From Glaciecola sp049650345 (GTDB lineage: Bacteria > Pseudomonadota > Gammaproteobacteria > Enterobacterales > Alteromonadaceae): a stretch of 64,000 nucleotides of DNA. This document shows, one piece after another, positions 9,173 through 18,335 of the stretch (the first letter of the stretch is position 1; every line of letters begins with the position of its first letter). The notes under the pieces were generated by a model. That model worked only from the letters and a program-made list of their open reading frames with translations, ran no database searches and was not told where the DNA came from. Both the position numbers and the translations under genes were made by a program. The stretch is from NCBI GenBank assembly GCA_049650345.1, contig JBARZY010000122.1, positions 1 through 64,000 of the forward strand, given 5' to 3'.

Positions 9173-11844
9173 TAGTTAGCCACTATATTAACGAGTCTAC
9201 CGGGCACCACAATCACTTTTCTGATAGTGAGACCTTCTGTAAATGACTGAACATTTTCGTGGCCAAGTGCGAGCGCTTCTAAACTGGCTTTGTCTATATC
9301 AGCACTTACCGTAACTTTGGCTCTTAGCTTACCGTTTACCTGCACAATAATTAAGGTTTCGTCTTGTACTAAGGCACTGGGGTCGTGCTTGGGCCATGCT
9401 GCAACTTGCAATGCTTCGCTATGGCCAAAGGCTTTCCACAAAGCTTCGCATATGTGCGGCGTAACTGGATTAAGCATTTTTATCATGGCTACAATCGCTT
9501 CGCGCATAATGGCGTAGTCAATGGCATCGTTTACCTTGTATTTTTGCAAGGCATTTAATAACTCCATTAATTTAGCAATGGCGGTATTAAAGGTTTGGCG
9601 ACGTAAAATATCATCAGTGACTTTTTCTATAGCTCCGTGCAATTCAAAACGGAGCTGTTTTTGTTGCTTTGACAACGATGCGCTTTGATAAGTGCTTATT
9701 TCGAATGATTGGGCTTTATGCTCGGTGGCTAAACGCCAAAACCTACGCAAGAAACGGTTTGCGCCTTCAACGGCCGATTCTGTCCACTCTAAGTCTTGCT
9801 CTGGTGGCGCAGCAAACATAGTATATAAACGTATAGTATCTGCGCCGTATAGATCAATAACCGCCTGTGGATCAATACCATTGTTTTTTGACTTCGACAT
9901 TTTTATTTTGCCGGCATGTTCTGCTGGTTCGCCTGTAGCGGTCACCACCACTTTCCCAATACGGCCTTTGTCGTCACGTTCAATGGTCAAATTTTGCGGA
10001 TATTGCCAGTGTTTTTTGCCGGTATCATCGGTGGTAAAGAATGCGTCTGATAACACCATGCCTTGGCACAACAAACGTTTGAAAGGCTCATCACTTTCAA
10101 CTAAACCTTCGTCGCGTAATAATTTATGGAAAAAGCGCGCGTATAACAAATGCAATATCGCATGTTCAATACCGCCAATGTATTGATCAACCGGTAACCA
10201 ATAATTCGCTTCTTCAGGATTTAGCATAGCATCGCTCGGAGCAGACGCATATCGTGCGTAATACCAAGACGATTCCATGAAGGTATCGAATGTGTCTGTT
10301 TCGCGCAGCATGGCTTTGCCATTGTGTGTGGTTTGTGCCCATGTTGGGTCTGATTTAATAGGCGAGGTGACCCCGTCCATCACTACGTCTTCAGGCAAAA
10401 CAACGGGTAGGTCTTGCTCATTTACTGCGTATGAATTACCGTCTTCATCGTTCACAACTGGGATAGGGGCTCCCCAATAGCGTTGTCTAGACACACCCCA
10501 GTCGCGTAATCGGTAGTTGACGGTTTTTTTACCACGTTGCTCACTTTCAAGTTTGTCAGCAATAGCGTTAAAGCCTTCTTCAAAAGACAATCCAGAATAT
10601 TCACCAGAGTTAATAAGCGTGTTTTTTTCCGTATAAGCGCTTTGACTAATATCAACGTTGTCACCGTTTTTCGCCGCAACAACCTGAATAATGGGCAAAC
10701 TGTATTTAGTGGCAAACTCCCAATCGCGTTGATCGTGAGCAGGCACTGACATAACTGCACCTGAACCATATCCCATGAGTACAAAATTGGCTATCCAAAT
10801 CGGCAGTTTTTCATTGGTGAGTGGATGAATAGCGTACAACCCCGTTGCCATGCCTTTCTTTTCCATAGTGGCAAGTTCGGCTTCGGTGGTTTTAGTGTTT
10901 TTACATTCTTCTACAAAGGTATGTAAGTCAGTATTCGATTGCGCCAAAGTTTGCGCAATAGGGTGACCTGCTGCAATAGCTAAATAAGTGGCACCATAAA
11001 GTGTGTCAGGGCGTGTAGTGTAAACTTCTAGCTGTGACACGGTTTCGCTACTGTCGGCGTTTTGCAGGGTAAACTCGCTGGCTAAATCAAAGGTAATATC
11101 CACCCCTTCAGAACGACCAATCCAATTGCGTTGCGCGGTTTTAACTTGTGCTGGCCAGTCTTCTAGGCCGTCCAAATCACTTAATAGTTGGTCGGCGTAG
11201 TCAGTAATTTTTATAAACCATTGCGGGATTTCTTTTTGTTCAATAACCGCACCCGAGCGCCAACCTTTGCCATCAATAACTTGTTCATTGGCTAATACAG
11301 TTTGGTCAATTGGGTCCCAATTAACAGTGGCGTTTTTCTTATACACCAAGCCTTTCTCGAACAAACGCGTAAAGAACCACTGTTCCCAGCGATAATAATC
11401 GGGTTTACAAGTAGCAAGTTCGCGATTCCAGTCGTAACCAAAGCCAAGTGAATGCAATTGGTTCTTCATGTAGTCAATATTTTGCATGGTCCATTTTGCG
11501 GGTGCAGAATTATTGTCGATGGCCGCGTTTTCAGCAGGCAAACCAAATGCATCCCAGCCCATAGGTTGCAACACGTTTTTACCTTGCATGCGCTGAAAAC
11601 GGCTAACTACATCACCAATGGTGTAATTGCGAACATGGCCCATGTGCAAACGACCACTTGGATAGGGGAACATGCACAAACAATAAAATTTTTCTTTATC
11701 GTTGTCGGGTGCAACTTCAAATACTTTGGTGTGTTTCCAATGCGATTGCGCCTCGGCTTCTATAGCGCTTGGGTTATATTCATGTTCTGCATGGATGTTA
11801 TCTGCATTGTTAGGTGCTGCTGAATGCTGTTGTTGGTTAGCCAT
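9172..11844 (-). CDS. leuS: Leucyl-tRNA synthetase
   Basis: Class I synthetase charging tRNA-Leu. The 890-aa product has the ATP-binding HIGH motif as HMGH in PYPSGRLHMGHVRNYT and the KMSKS motif as KMSKSKNNGIDP. The CP1 editing domain between them includes TTRPDTLYGATY and the threonine-rich editing site, and a C-terminal anticodon-binding domain follows. The N-terminus carries about 20 extra residues (Gln/Asn/His-rich) before the conserved YNPSAIEAEAQSHW. It is the first gene of the minus-strand cluster and starts about 310 bases from the divergent LonB-type gene. A tRNA-Leu(GAG) lies about 10 kb away in the window. Confidence 0.97.
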   Translation of the reverse strand: MANQQQHSAAPNNADNIHAEHEYNPSAIEAEAQSHWKHTKVFEVAPDNDKEKFYCLCMFPYPSGRLHMGHVRNYTIGDVVSRFQRMQGKNVLQPMGWDAFGLPAENAAIDNNSAPAKWTMQNIDYMKNQLHSLGFGYDWNRELATCKPDYYRWEQWFFTRLFEKGLVYKKNATVNWDPIDQTVLANEQVIDGKGWRSGAVIEQKEIPQWFIKITDYADQLLSDLDGLEDWPAQVKTAQRNWIGRSEGVDITFDLASEFTLQNADSSETVSQLEVYTTRPDTLYGATYLAIAAGHPIAQTLAQSNTDLHTFVEECKNTKTTEAELATMEKKGMATGLYAIHPLTNEKLPIWIANFVLMGYGSGAVMSVPAHDQRDWEFATKYSLPIIQVVAAKNGDNVDISQSAYTEKNTLINSGEYSGLSFEEGFNAIADKLESEQRGKKTVNYRLRDWGVSRQRYWGAPIPVVNDEDGNSYAVNEQDLPVVLPEDVVMDGVTSPIKSDPTWAQTTHNGKAMLRETDTFDTFMESSWYYARYASAPSDAMLNPEEANYWLPVDQYIGGIEHAILHLLYARFFHKLLRDEGLVESDEPFKRLLCQGMVLSDAFFTTDDTGKKHWQYPQNLTIERDDKGRIGKVVVTATGEPAEHAGKIKMSKSKNNGIDPQAVIDLYGADTIRLYTMFAAPPEQDLEWTESAVEGANRFLRRFWRLATEHKAQSFEISTYQSASLSKQQKQLRFELHGAIEKVTDDILRRQTFNTAIAKLMELLNALQKYKVNDAIDYAIMREAIVAMIKMLNPVTPHICEALWKAFGHSEALQVAAWPKHDPSALVQDETLIIVQVNGKLRAKVTVSADIDKASLEALALGHENVQSFTEGLTIRKVIVVPGRLVNIVAN

Positions 11845-12157
11845 TAACTATACGTACTCTTTATTAACTTATTGGGCATCGTGTAAACGTGATATCAAGC
11901 CGATGCAGTAAAATGTTCAATTATTGGCCGCTCTGCACGCAAAGTGATGCTATTTTGTGCAAACGTAACAATAAAATTCTTATACTAAGAATAACGTGTA
12001 TTAGGGCTGTTGAACAAGCTTTAAAATGTGCAAATTATGCATTTTCAATGTTAATTATAAGCCTAACTCATATTCATATAATTCATAATGTGAGATGGGC
12101 TTATTTTCATGTACACTTGGCGGCTATATTATTTATCTATGGTCGTTGTTTACATAC
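11845..12157. promoter_or_regulatory. Divergent leuS / LonB-protease intergenic region with inverted repeat
   Basis: A 313-base AT-rich gap between two divergent genes that must carry both promoters. The clearest structure is an inverted repeat at 11976-11992 with 7-base arms (ATTCTTA / TAAGAAT) around TAC; its middle reads TATACT on the plus strand, so it could be a -10 element embedded in an operator. I could not pair it with a convincing -35 at 16-18 bases. No tRNA or conserved small gene was recognised. Confidence 0.35.
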
Positions 12158-14608
12158 ATGTCAAAAGCTTTGCCAAAATTACTACAATCCCGTTTAGACG
12201 CTCTGAAATTATCAGCAAAACAACTCACTGCTGAGGTGCCTGACGACATGCTATTGGTAACAGCAGATGCTGACGATACCGAGCAAACAGCTAGTACCGA
12301 TAATGCATCTACACAACATTTTCTAATAGGTCAAGAACGCGCCAAAGATGCTTTATCATTTGGTTTAGGCGTTGATTTACCGGGTTATAATTTGTTTGTT
12401 ATGGGCGAACAAGCAACGGGAAGATTTACTCTAGTTAGCGAATACATAAAAAATAACGCTAACACACATCATTCGCTACAAGATTGGTGTTACTTAAACA
12501 ACCTAGATAATGAAAGAGAGCCAGTAGCACTGTGTTTACCTGCAGGCGACAGCGCAGCATTAGTTGACGACATAGAAAGTTTCATTGACGAGATATTGGC
12601 CACTTTTCCCGCTGTATTTGAAAACCCAGGTTTTCAGCGTAAAAAAGCGAGCATTACACGCCACTTTGATCAGAAATACGATGGCGCAATTGACCAAGTT
12701 GAGCAAGTAGCGCTGAAACAATCTATTGCCCTCGTTGAAGATGGCAATAGCATTAGTTTTGCGCCTATTATTGATGGAACGCCACTCAATGACGCAGAGT
12801 TTACCCGTCGCACCGACATAGACCGTCAACATTATTATGACCTAATTGATAAGTTAGAAGTGCTATTGAGTGAAGTATTGCTCGAGCTTCCTACTTGGCA
12901 GCGCGAGAGTGTAGAGCAACAAAAAGCGCTCAAACAAGAAACCGTAGAGCAGGGCATTCGTCCTCTTTTAAAAGATCTTGAGCGCAAATACAGCCATAAC
13001 ATTGCCATTTTAAAATATTTACGCCAATTAAAGCACCACGTTATCGATATGGTTATTGAAACACTCATTGTAGATGCAAAAGAAGATAAGTCTGACGAGT
13101 ACGATAAACGTGCACTGTTTGTAGACACTTATGTGCCTAACATATTGGTGTGCAATAAACAGGGGGCCGAAGCGCCTCTCATATACGAACCAAACCCCAC
13201 CTACCAAAATTTATTCGGCAAAATTGAATATACCAGCGTGCAAGGCTCTGTTTATACCAATTATCGTATGATTACTGCTGGTGCTTTGCATAAAGCAAAT
13301 GCAGGTTATTTGGTGCTTGATGCAGACAAAGTACTAGACCATCCTCATGTATGGGAGGCGCTGAAATTAGCCCTCAAATTTGGTCAAATTAGGCTTGAAC
13401 TGCCCCAGCAAGAAGTGGGCATGGTTAATTCGATTACACAAACGCCCGAGCCTATGAACTTGCAAGTTAAAGTGATATTGCTGGGGTCGAGCGATCTTTA
13501 CTATACCTTGCAAGAGTATGATCCAGAATTTAAAGAGTTGTTTAGAGTGTTAGTTGATTTTGACCACGAAATTGACGTGAATCCGACTAACATTGAGCAG
13601 TTTGTTTGCCGCGTAAAACAACACGTGCATAGCATTAATCTTAGCGACATTAGTCAAGACGCCATTAAAGAGTTGGTGCTGTACAGTTTGCGTCAAGCTG
13701 AACATCAAACCAAATTAAGCGCTAAGTTTGCCGATGTAATTGAGCTGTTAAATGAAGCAAATTATTACTGTCAATTACATCAACAAGCTGTACTCAAAAC
13801 TGAGCATCTAAAACAGGCTCTGTTAGCCAAAAAGCATCGCTCTGGCCGCGTTAGTGATACTTTTTTGCAAGATATAGAAGAAGGCCACGTGTTAATTACC
13901 ACAGAAGGTACCGCTGTTGGTACCTTAAATGGCTTAACGGTACTGGAAGTAGGTGACACCGTATTTGGTACGCCAGCTCGTGTAACGGCTACTGTTTATG
14001 CTGGCTCAAATGGCGTAGTGGATATAGAGCGCGAGGTAGAGCTTGGACAACCCATTCACTCTAAAGGGGTATTATTACTTACTGGGTACTTGGGTAACAA
14101 ATATGCACAAGCGTTTTCATTAACCTTGTCAGCAAATATTGCGCTTGAACAATCGTATGGCTACATTGATGGTGATAGCGCCTCTTTAGGCGAATTACTA
14201 GCGCTTATTTCATCGCTTACCGACATTCCTTTGCATCAAGGTATTGCTGTTACTGGCTCAATTAATCAATTAGGTGAAGTGCAGGCAGTGGGTGGCATCA
14301 ATGAGAAAATTGAAGGGTATTTTACCCTGTGCGCGGCGCGTGGTTTAACGGGGCAGCAAGGCGTTATTATCCCTAAATCGAATACCGTTAATTTGATGCT
14401 AAGTGACGCCGTAATAAATGCGGTTAACAACAAACAATTTGCAATTTACGCGGCTGGTACCGTTGACGATGCCATAGAAGTGATTATGCAACAAAATGCA
14501 GGCAAGCTAACGGCGCGTGGGCGATATCCTAAAAACACCGTGCATTATTCTGCTATTACTCGTTTGTATGCCATTTCCAATGTGGTAAATGGCACAGTAG
14601 AAGACTAG
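12158..14608 (+). CDS. LonB-type ATP-dependent protease (AAA_32 / S16)
   Basis: Predicted cytosolic ATP-dependent serine protease of the Lon family (S16), in the branch of E. coli YcbZ/LonH and archaeal LonB. The C-terminal protease domain has the LonB-style nucleophile motif GDSAS with Ser674 and the base Lys717 in NEKIEG; the 43-residue Ser-Lys spacing equals that of E. coli Lon. The N-terminal ATPase half has a Walker A-like VMGEQATGRFT with Arg where Lys is usual, seen in this subfamily, and a Walker B-like YLVLDADK. Between them is a coiled helical insert. I start at ATG 12158 (MSKALPKLL); an upstream ATG at 12095 would add 21 residues without family support. No clear ribosome site precedes either. 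Substrates are unknown. It converges on the SDR gene with a 5-base gap. Confidence 0.88.
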   Translation: MSKALPKLLQSRLDALKLSAKQLTAEVPDDMLLVTADADDTEQTASTDNASTQHFLIGQERAKDALSFGLGVDLPGYNLFVMGEQATGRFTLVSEYIKNNANTHHSLQDWCYLNNLDNEREPVALCLPAGDSAALVDDIESFIDEILATFPAVFENPGFQRKKASITRHFDQKYDGAIDQVEQVALKQSIALVEDGNSISFAPIIDGTPLNDAEFTRRTDIDRQHYYDLIDKLEVLLSEVLLELPTWQRESVEQQKALKQETVEQGIRPLLKDLERKYSHNIAILKYLRQLKHHVIDMVIETLIVDAKEDKSDEYDKRALFVDTYVPNILVCNKQGAEAPLIYEPNPTYQNLFGKIEYTSVQGSVYTNYRMITAGALHKANAGYLVLDADKVLDHPHVWEALKLALKFGQIRLELPQQEVGMVNSITQTPEPMNLQVKVILLGSSDLYYTLQEYDPEFKELFRVLVDFDHEIDVNPTNIEQFVCRVKQHVHSINLSDISQDAIKELVLYSLRQAEHQTKLSAKFADVIELLNEANYYCQLHQQAVLKTEHLKQALLAKKHRSGRVSDTFLQDIEEGHVLITTEGTAVGTLNGLTVLEVGDTVFGTPARVTATVYAGSNGVVDIEREVELGQPIHSKGVLLLTGYLGNKYAQAFSLTLSANIALEQSYGYIDGDSASLGELLALISSLTDIPLHQGIAVTGSINQLGEVQAVGGINEKIEGYFTLCAARGLTGQQGVIIPKSNTVNLMLSDAVINAVNNKQFAIYAAGTVDDAIEVIMQQNAGKLTARGRYPKNTVHYSAITRLYAISNVVNGTVED

Positions 14609-14613
14609 GCCAC

Positions 14614-15384
14614 TTACTTGGGCGGCATTCTTAAGCCGCCATCTAGCCTTATGGTTTCGCCATTAATGTAGTGATTATCAAATATGTGCAATACGAGCTT
14701 TGCAAATTCGCTAGGCTGGCCCAAACGCTTCGGAAACTGCACGTTGCTAGCTAAGGCTTCTTGTACGTTTTCTGGCATGGCGAGTAACATAGGTGTGCCC
14801 ATCACACCCGGGGCGATGGTATTAACGCGAATGCCCAGTGGTGCTAAATCTCTTGCCATGGGTAGACTTAAGCCAATAAGACCTGCTTTACTCGCGGCAT
14901 AGGCGGTCTGCCCAATTTGACCTTCATAGCCTGCTACTGAAGCGGTATTAATAATTACACCGCGTTGATGGGTCTCTGCGTTGGCAGTATTGTTGGCCAT
15001 GGCGCTGGCGACTACACGTGCAACATTAAAAGAGCCTATTAAATTGACGTTAATTACGCCTGCAAAATTTTCAAGGGGCATGGGAGAGCCGTCTCTACTT
15101 AACGTACGTTTAGCGGGAGCTACACCGGCGCAATTAACTAGCAATGAAATAGGCTGGTTTTGTAAGCTAGCTACTGCCTCTTCTACGCTACTTGCATTGG
15201 TTACGTCAACATGTTTAAAACTACATAGAGTAGGGTGTATATCTTGAGCGGCGGCTTTACCTTGTGCTTCATTCAAGTCAAAAATACATACTTGCCAGCC
15301 GGCTGCTACAAGCGCTTGTGCTGTGGCATTGCCAAGGCCTGAACAACCGCCTGTGACAATTGCAAAATGAGTGGATGCTGTCAT
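14614..15384 (-). CDS. Short-chain dehydrogenase, HSD10 / 3-hydroxyacyl-CoA dehydrogenase-like
   Basis: Classical 256-aa NAD(P)-dependent SDR. The cofactor motif is TGGCSGLG near residue 12, with an acidic residue after beta-2 (CIFDLNEA) that favours NAD over NADP. The NCAG motif follows, then the Ser-Tyr-Lys triad (NTASV ... YAASK). The sequence resembles type-2 3-hydroxyacyl-CoA dehydrogenases (human HSD17B10 group), in particular the APAKRTLSRDG and GVMGTPMLLAMPE segments, so a role in fatty-acid or branched-chain amino-acid breakdown is likely but substrate is inferred. GAGG lies 6-7 bases upstream of the ATG. It is followed by yhbY in the opposite-facing group, with no pathway partner next to it. 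Confidence 0.87.
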   Translation of the reverse strand: MTASTHFAIVTGGCSGLGNATAQALVAAGWQVCIFDLNEAQGKAAAQDIHPTLCSFKHVDVTNASSVEEAVASLQNQPISLLVNCAGVAPAKRTLSRDGSPMPLENFAGVINVNLIGSFNVARVVASAMANNTANAETHQRGVIINTASVAGYEGQIGQTAYAASKAGLIGLSLPMARDLAPLGIRVNTIAPGVMGTPMLLAMPENVQEALASNVQFPKRLGQPSEFAKLVLHIFDNHYINGETIRLDGGLRMPPK

Positions 15385-15424
15385 AAAAATACCTCTATTA
15401 TAATTATTGTGGTATGAAAGGTTA

Positions 15425-15721
15425 TTATTGTTTGGGTAAACTTATTTTGGGTTCATCGCTGGCGCGATAAATAACCAAGGTGTGTCCTATGGTTTGCACT
15501 TTGTGTGATTTAGTCTCGCCTACGATGGCATTCATAATTAAGGCTTTTTCGTCGCGGTCATCAGACGGAACTTTTACTTTAATTAGCTCATGATGGCTCA
15601 ATGCGTTATTAATTTCTGCTACTACGCCTTCTGTTAAGCCGTTTCCACCAAGCTGTAAGATAGGTTTTAAGTTATGTGCTAAGCCTTTGAGGTATTGTTT
15701 TTGTTTGTTTGATAATGTCAT
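15425..15721 (-). CDS. yhbY: Ribosome-associated RNA-binding protein YhbY (CRM domain)
   Basis: A 98-aa single CRM-domain protein that associates with pre-50S ribosomal subunits. Conserved features are KQKQYLKGLAHNLKPILQLGGNGLTEGVV with the GxxG loop (GGNG), the LIKVKV strand and the VIYRAS ending. It is divergent from ftsH as in E. coli, where rlmE lies between the two; that gene is not present here. Length and start match the family. Confidence 0.94.
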   Translation of the reverse strand: MTLSNKQKQYLKGLAHNLKPILQLGGNGLTEGVVAEINNALSHHELIKVKVPSDDRDEKALIMNAIVGETKSHKVQTIGHTLVIYRASDEPKISLPKQ

Positions 15722-16220
15722 GTGTGTGGTAATTGCCTTGTATATGAATAAATCGCACTTGAATTTGCGTATTCTACCCCTACTTATAATGGAATGCGAT
15801 ACTTGTCAGCATATTCCCGCGCATGAAGTATTTTGGGTGTAGTATGTTTTTTTGTTGATATTGAACAAGTATTGCCTTTGGCACGTAACAACATGTGTAA
15901 TTGTAAAGAAAAGATGTCAGAGATTTGTCTAATGTCTTGCACTAATTGTTCGCATATTTCGTATAGTATCAGGTGTTGTATAAGAAATTATGACAAGTAA
16001 GCGTGAACTACTATAGCGCTGTATAGTCGTAATAAGCTTGAATAAGGCATGTTGTAAGGCCGTAGCGTGCGATAAATCTGCACACAATGGTTTTCAACTC
16101 AACGCTCCAACAAGCGTTTAGTGAGTGGCGAAGGGCTACAAAATATAGTAGTCTTTCTACATACATTGATAACCCGTGTTATCAGTATTTATTTTATACT
16201 TTATTAAGAGGGTCATTGCG
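15722..16220. promoter_or_regulatory. yhbY / ftsH intergenic region (no rlmE)
   Basis: About 500 bases without a recognisable gene, at the place where most gammaproteobacteria carry rlmE (ftsJ). I read through it looking for RlmE N-terminal or AdoMet-motif remnants and saw none. A perfect inverted repeat lies at 16167-16184 (TGATAAC, four-base loop, GTTATCA), about 37 bases upstream of the ftsH start; it could be an operator or an mRNA hairpin. The ftsH ribosome site AAGAGGG is at 16206-16212. Promoters for both divergent genes must lie here. Confidence 0.45.
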
Positions 16221-18155
16221 TTGAGCGACATGGCAAAAAATCTCATATTATGGCTAGTCATTGCGGTTGTGCTAATGATGGTGTTTCAGGGCTTTAACAG
16301 CCAAACCACTACTAATGCACAAACCGATTATGTAACATTTTTAAAAGAATTGGAGCGTGGCAATATTCGCGAGGTCAAAATTGATCGCGCAACAAATGAA
16401 ATTCGCGGCGTTAAACGCAGCAACGAGTCTTTTGTTACGTACATGCCAATGTACGATGAAAAGTTGATTGACGAACTGTTTAAAAAAGACGTGGCAACGT
16501 TCGGTAAACCGCCTGAAAAACAATCGTTTTTGTCACAAGTATTCATTTCTTGGTTCCCCATGTTATTGCTTATTGGCGTTTGGATTTTCTTCATGCGACA
16601 AATGCAAGGTGGCGGTGGTAAGGGTGCTATGTCATTTGGGAAGAGCAAAGCCCGCCTACTTAGCGAAGACCAGATCAAAACGACTTTTGCCGATGTTGCA
16701 GGTTGTGATGAAGCAAAAGAAGATGTTTCTGAATTGGTAGACTTTTTACGCGACCCCACCAAATTCCAAAAATTGGGCGGTAAAATTCCCAAAGGCGTGC
16801 TTATGGTAGGGCCTCCAGGAACGGGTAAAACCCTTTTGGCTAAGGCCATTGCTGGTGAAGCCAAAGTGCCATTCTTTACTATTTCAGGCTCAGACTTTGT
16901 TGAAATGTTTGTGGGTGTTGGCGCGTCGCGCGTGCGTGACATGTTCGAGCAAGCCAAAAAATCATCGCCGTGCATTATTTTTATAGATGAAATTGATGCG
17001 GTGGGTCGCCAACGTGGCGCAGGTTTAGGTGGCGGTCACGACGAGCGTGAACAAACACTTAACCAAATGTTAGTTGAAATGGACGGGTTTGAAGGGCATG
17101 AAGGTATAATTGTGATTGCGGCAACTAACCGCCCAGATGTACTCGACCCGGCCTTGTTGCGTCCAGGTCGATTTGACCGTCAAGTGACTGTAGGTTTACC
17201 AGACATTCGCGGTCGTGAACAAATTCTTAAAGTACACATGCGCAAAGTGCCCGTTGCCGATGATGTTGAAGCGTCAGTTATAGCACGTGGTACACCCGGT
17301 TTCTCAGGTGCTGACTTAGCTAACCTAGTGAATGAAGCTGCATTATTTGCTGCACGCACTAACAAGCGTATGGTGGCAATGGAAGAGTTTGACAAAGCCA
17401 AAGACAAAATAATGATGGGCTCAGAACGCAAGAGCATGGTAATGACTGAAGAAGAAAAAACCATGACGGCGTATCACGAAGCAGGTCACGCGATAGTTGG
17501 TCGCATGGTACCCGAGCACGACCCAGTATACAAAGTATCGATTATCCCTAGAGGTCGCGCGTTGGGTGTTACCATGTATTTGCCAGAGCAAGATAGGGTA
17601 AGTTACACCAAGCGTCATCTTGAAAGCATGATTTCGTCACTGTACGGCGGTCGCTTAGCCGAAGAAATTATATACGGTGAAGATATGGTGACTACCGGCG
17701 CGTCAAATGACATTGAGCGTGCTACTGACATTGCTAAGAAAATGGTAACGCAGTGGGGCTTGTCATCAGTGATGGGCGCTCAACTGTATGCTGAAGAAGA
17801 AGGCGAAGTATTTTTAGGACGCTCCATGAGCAAGTCTGCCAACGTGTCTGATGAAACAGCTCGTGCCATCGACGCTGAGATTAAAAATGTAATTGATAGA
17901 AACTATCAACGTGCAGAACAAATCTTACGTGATAATATGGACGTACTGCACTCAATGAAAGATGCATTAATGAAATACGAAACTATCGACGCTAAGCAAA
18001 TTGACGATTTAATGGAGCGTCGCGATGTACGTCCACCCGCTGATTGGGGTAAAGCAGATAATTCAGATTCTGACAAACCATCCGGTGGCGACACAACCAT
18101 TGATGTTGGCAAGCAAGACAAGCCCGATGCTGATGGTGAGACTCGCGATGCATAA
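16221..18155 (+). CDS. ftsH: Membrane AAA+ zinc metalloprotease FtsH
   Basis: Hexameric inner-membrane protease that degrades LpxC, sigma-32 and damaged membrane proteins. Two N-terminal membrane segments flank a periplasmic domain. The AAA+ module has Walker A GPPGTGKT from about residue 197, Walker B IIFIDEIDAVG and the second region of homology ATNRPDVLDPALLRPGRFD. The zinc-protease site is H419EAGH with the downstream Asp-bearing region. I start at TTG 16221 (L-S-D-MAKNLILWLV) because AAGAGGG sits 8 bases upstream, whereas ATG 16230 would be too far and the more upstream ATG 16176 would add 15 residues absent from the family. Length 644 aa equals E. coli. A hairpin follows before folP. 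Confidence 0.97.
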   Translation: MSDMAKNLILWLVIAVVLMMVFQGFNSQTTTNAQTDYVTFLKELERGNIREVKIDRATNEIRGVKRSNESFVTYMPMYDEKLIDELFKKDVATFGKPPEKQSFLSQVFISWFPMLLLIGVWIFFMRQMQGGGGKGAMSFGKSKARLLSEDQIKTTFADVAGCDEAKEDVSELVDFLRDPTKFQKLGGKIPKGVLMVGPPGTGKTLLAKAIAGEAKVPFFTISGSDFVEMFVGVGASRVRDMFEQAKKSSPCIIFIDEIDAVGRQRGAGLGGGHDEREQTLNQMLVEMDGFEGHEGIIVIAATNRPDVLDPALLRPGRFDRQVTVGLPDIRGREQILKVHMRKVPVADDVEASVIARGTPGFSGADLANLVNEAALFAARTNKRMVAMEEFDKAKDKIMMGSERKSMVMTEEEKTMTAYHEAGHAIVGRMVPEHDPVYKVSIIPRGRALGVTMYLPEQDRVSYTKRHLESMISSLYGGRLAEEIIYGEDMVTTGASNDIERATDIAKKMVTQWGLSSVMGAQLYAEEEGEVFLGRSMSKSANVSDETARAIDAEIKNVIDRNYQRAEQILRDNMDVLHSMKDALMKYETIDAKQIDDLMERRDVRPPADWGKADNSDSDKPSGGDTTIDVGKQDKPDADGETRDA

Positions 18156-18206
18156 AGCCTACAAATAGTAGATTTGTGTACGCGGTTTACGCTGCAGAAG
18201 TAGTTA

Positions 18207-18234
18207 AACAACACCGGCATTTGCCGGTGTTGTT
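18207..18234 (+). terminator. Hairpin after ftsH
   Basis: A 12-bp perfect stem (AACAACACCGGC with its complement) around a four-base ATTT loop, 50 bases after the ftsH stop. The 3' side runs TTGTTCGTTAA, without a clean U tract, so it may attenuate or stabilise mRNA rather than stop transcription outright before folP. Confidence 0.6.
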
Positions 18235-18335
18235 CGTTAAAGCTACACATAACATACAATAATGTGTAAATTTGCTTATTTTTTTCTGATGATCAGGTAT
18301 TATTTTTCGCCTGATGTTTAGTTTGGTTTTTGGTA

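Noticed and set aside
9692..10186. 164-aa antisense open frame inside leuS
   Set aside because: Shadow of the conserved leuS frame, no independent signals.
11889..12197. 102-aa open frame overlapping the start of the LonB-type gene
   Set aside because: Lies in the promoter gap and overlaps the protease start in a different frame; no conserved features.
15722..16220. Remnant of rlmE
   Set aside because: Read in all frames by eye, no RlmE motif fragments were found.
16328..16975. 215-aa antisense open frame inside ftsH
   Set aside because: Exactly opposite a strongly conserved coding region; composition follows the ftsH codons.
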